A stretch of 15,056 bases of DNA from an uncultured Lysobacterales bacterium (GTDB taxonomy: Bacteria; Pseudomonadota; Gammaproteobacteria; Xanthomonadales; SZUA-36), in contig CALJWY010000275.1 in the NCBI GenBank assembly GCA_937974465.1, forward strand, positions 1 through 15,056. The letters are read 5' to 3'. Made by a program: the position numbers and the translations under genes. Below are positions 15,050 through 15,056 of this stretch, one piece after another; positions within the stretch are counted from its first letter, which is position 1; every line of letters begins with the position of its first letter. Under the pieces are notes generated by a model that made no database searches, was not told the origin of the DNA, and was given only the letters and a program-made list of their open reading frames with translations.

Positions 15050-15056
15050 GGCATTT

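Overview
The window most likely comes from a gammaproteobacterium, probably a marine or environmental one. The best taxonomic markers are an adjacent cmoA-cmoB pair (tRNA wobble uridine 5-oxyacetate synthesis), an RraA-type protein, and a QmcA/NfeD pair, all arranged as in gammaproteobacteria. No rRNA, tRNA, CRISPR array or intact mobile element was found.

Layout. Positions 1-1151 hold a leftward membrane protein of unknown function and repeat-rich intergenic DNA. A second unknown membrane protein lies at 1152-1730 (+). A 756-residue membrane-anchored TolB-like/TPR protein, starting at a TTG codon, occupies 1941-4211 (+). The gap after it contains the decayed C-terminal end of an IS3-type transposase on the minus strand. 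A two-gene unit follows at 4533-8768 (+): a predicted outer-membrane lipoprotein, directly abutting a 1043-residue ABC exporter-like protein. The ABC protein has a degenerate ATP site, a large insertion with an internal duplication, and a C-terminal cyclic-nucleotide-binding domain. This pair is the best candidate for an undescribed system. Another gap, with a possible gene fragment, leads to a leftward block: cmoA (11973-12704), cmoB (11044-11976, overlapping cmoA by 4 bp), an rraA-like gene (10512-11009) and a DUF6090-like membrane protein with an added C-terminal beta-rich domain (9075-10400). An attC-like inverted repeat lies between the last two. The right end carries a qmcA-nfeD operon (+), a probable terminator, and a leftward class I glutamine amidotransferase.

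How the genes work together. CmoA makes carboxy-S-adenosyl-methionine and CmoB uses it to modify tRNA. RraA probably belongs to the same leftward transcript. QmcA and NfeD are a classic SPFH-protein/partner pair in the membrane. The lipoprotein and ABC protein are almost certainly co-translated and may form one envelope complex controlled by a cyclic nucleotide; that role is inference. The genes at 1-1730 and the TolB/TPR gene show no clear functional link to their neighbours.
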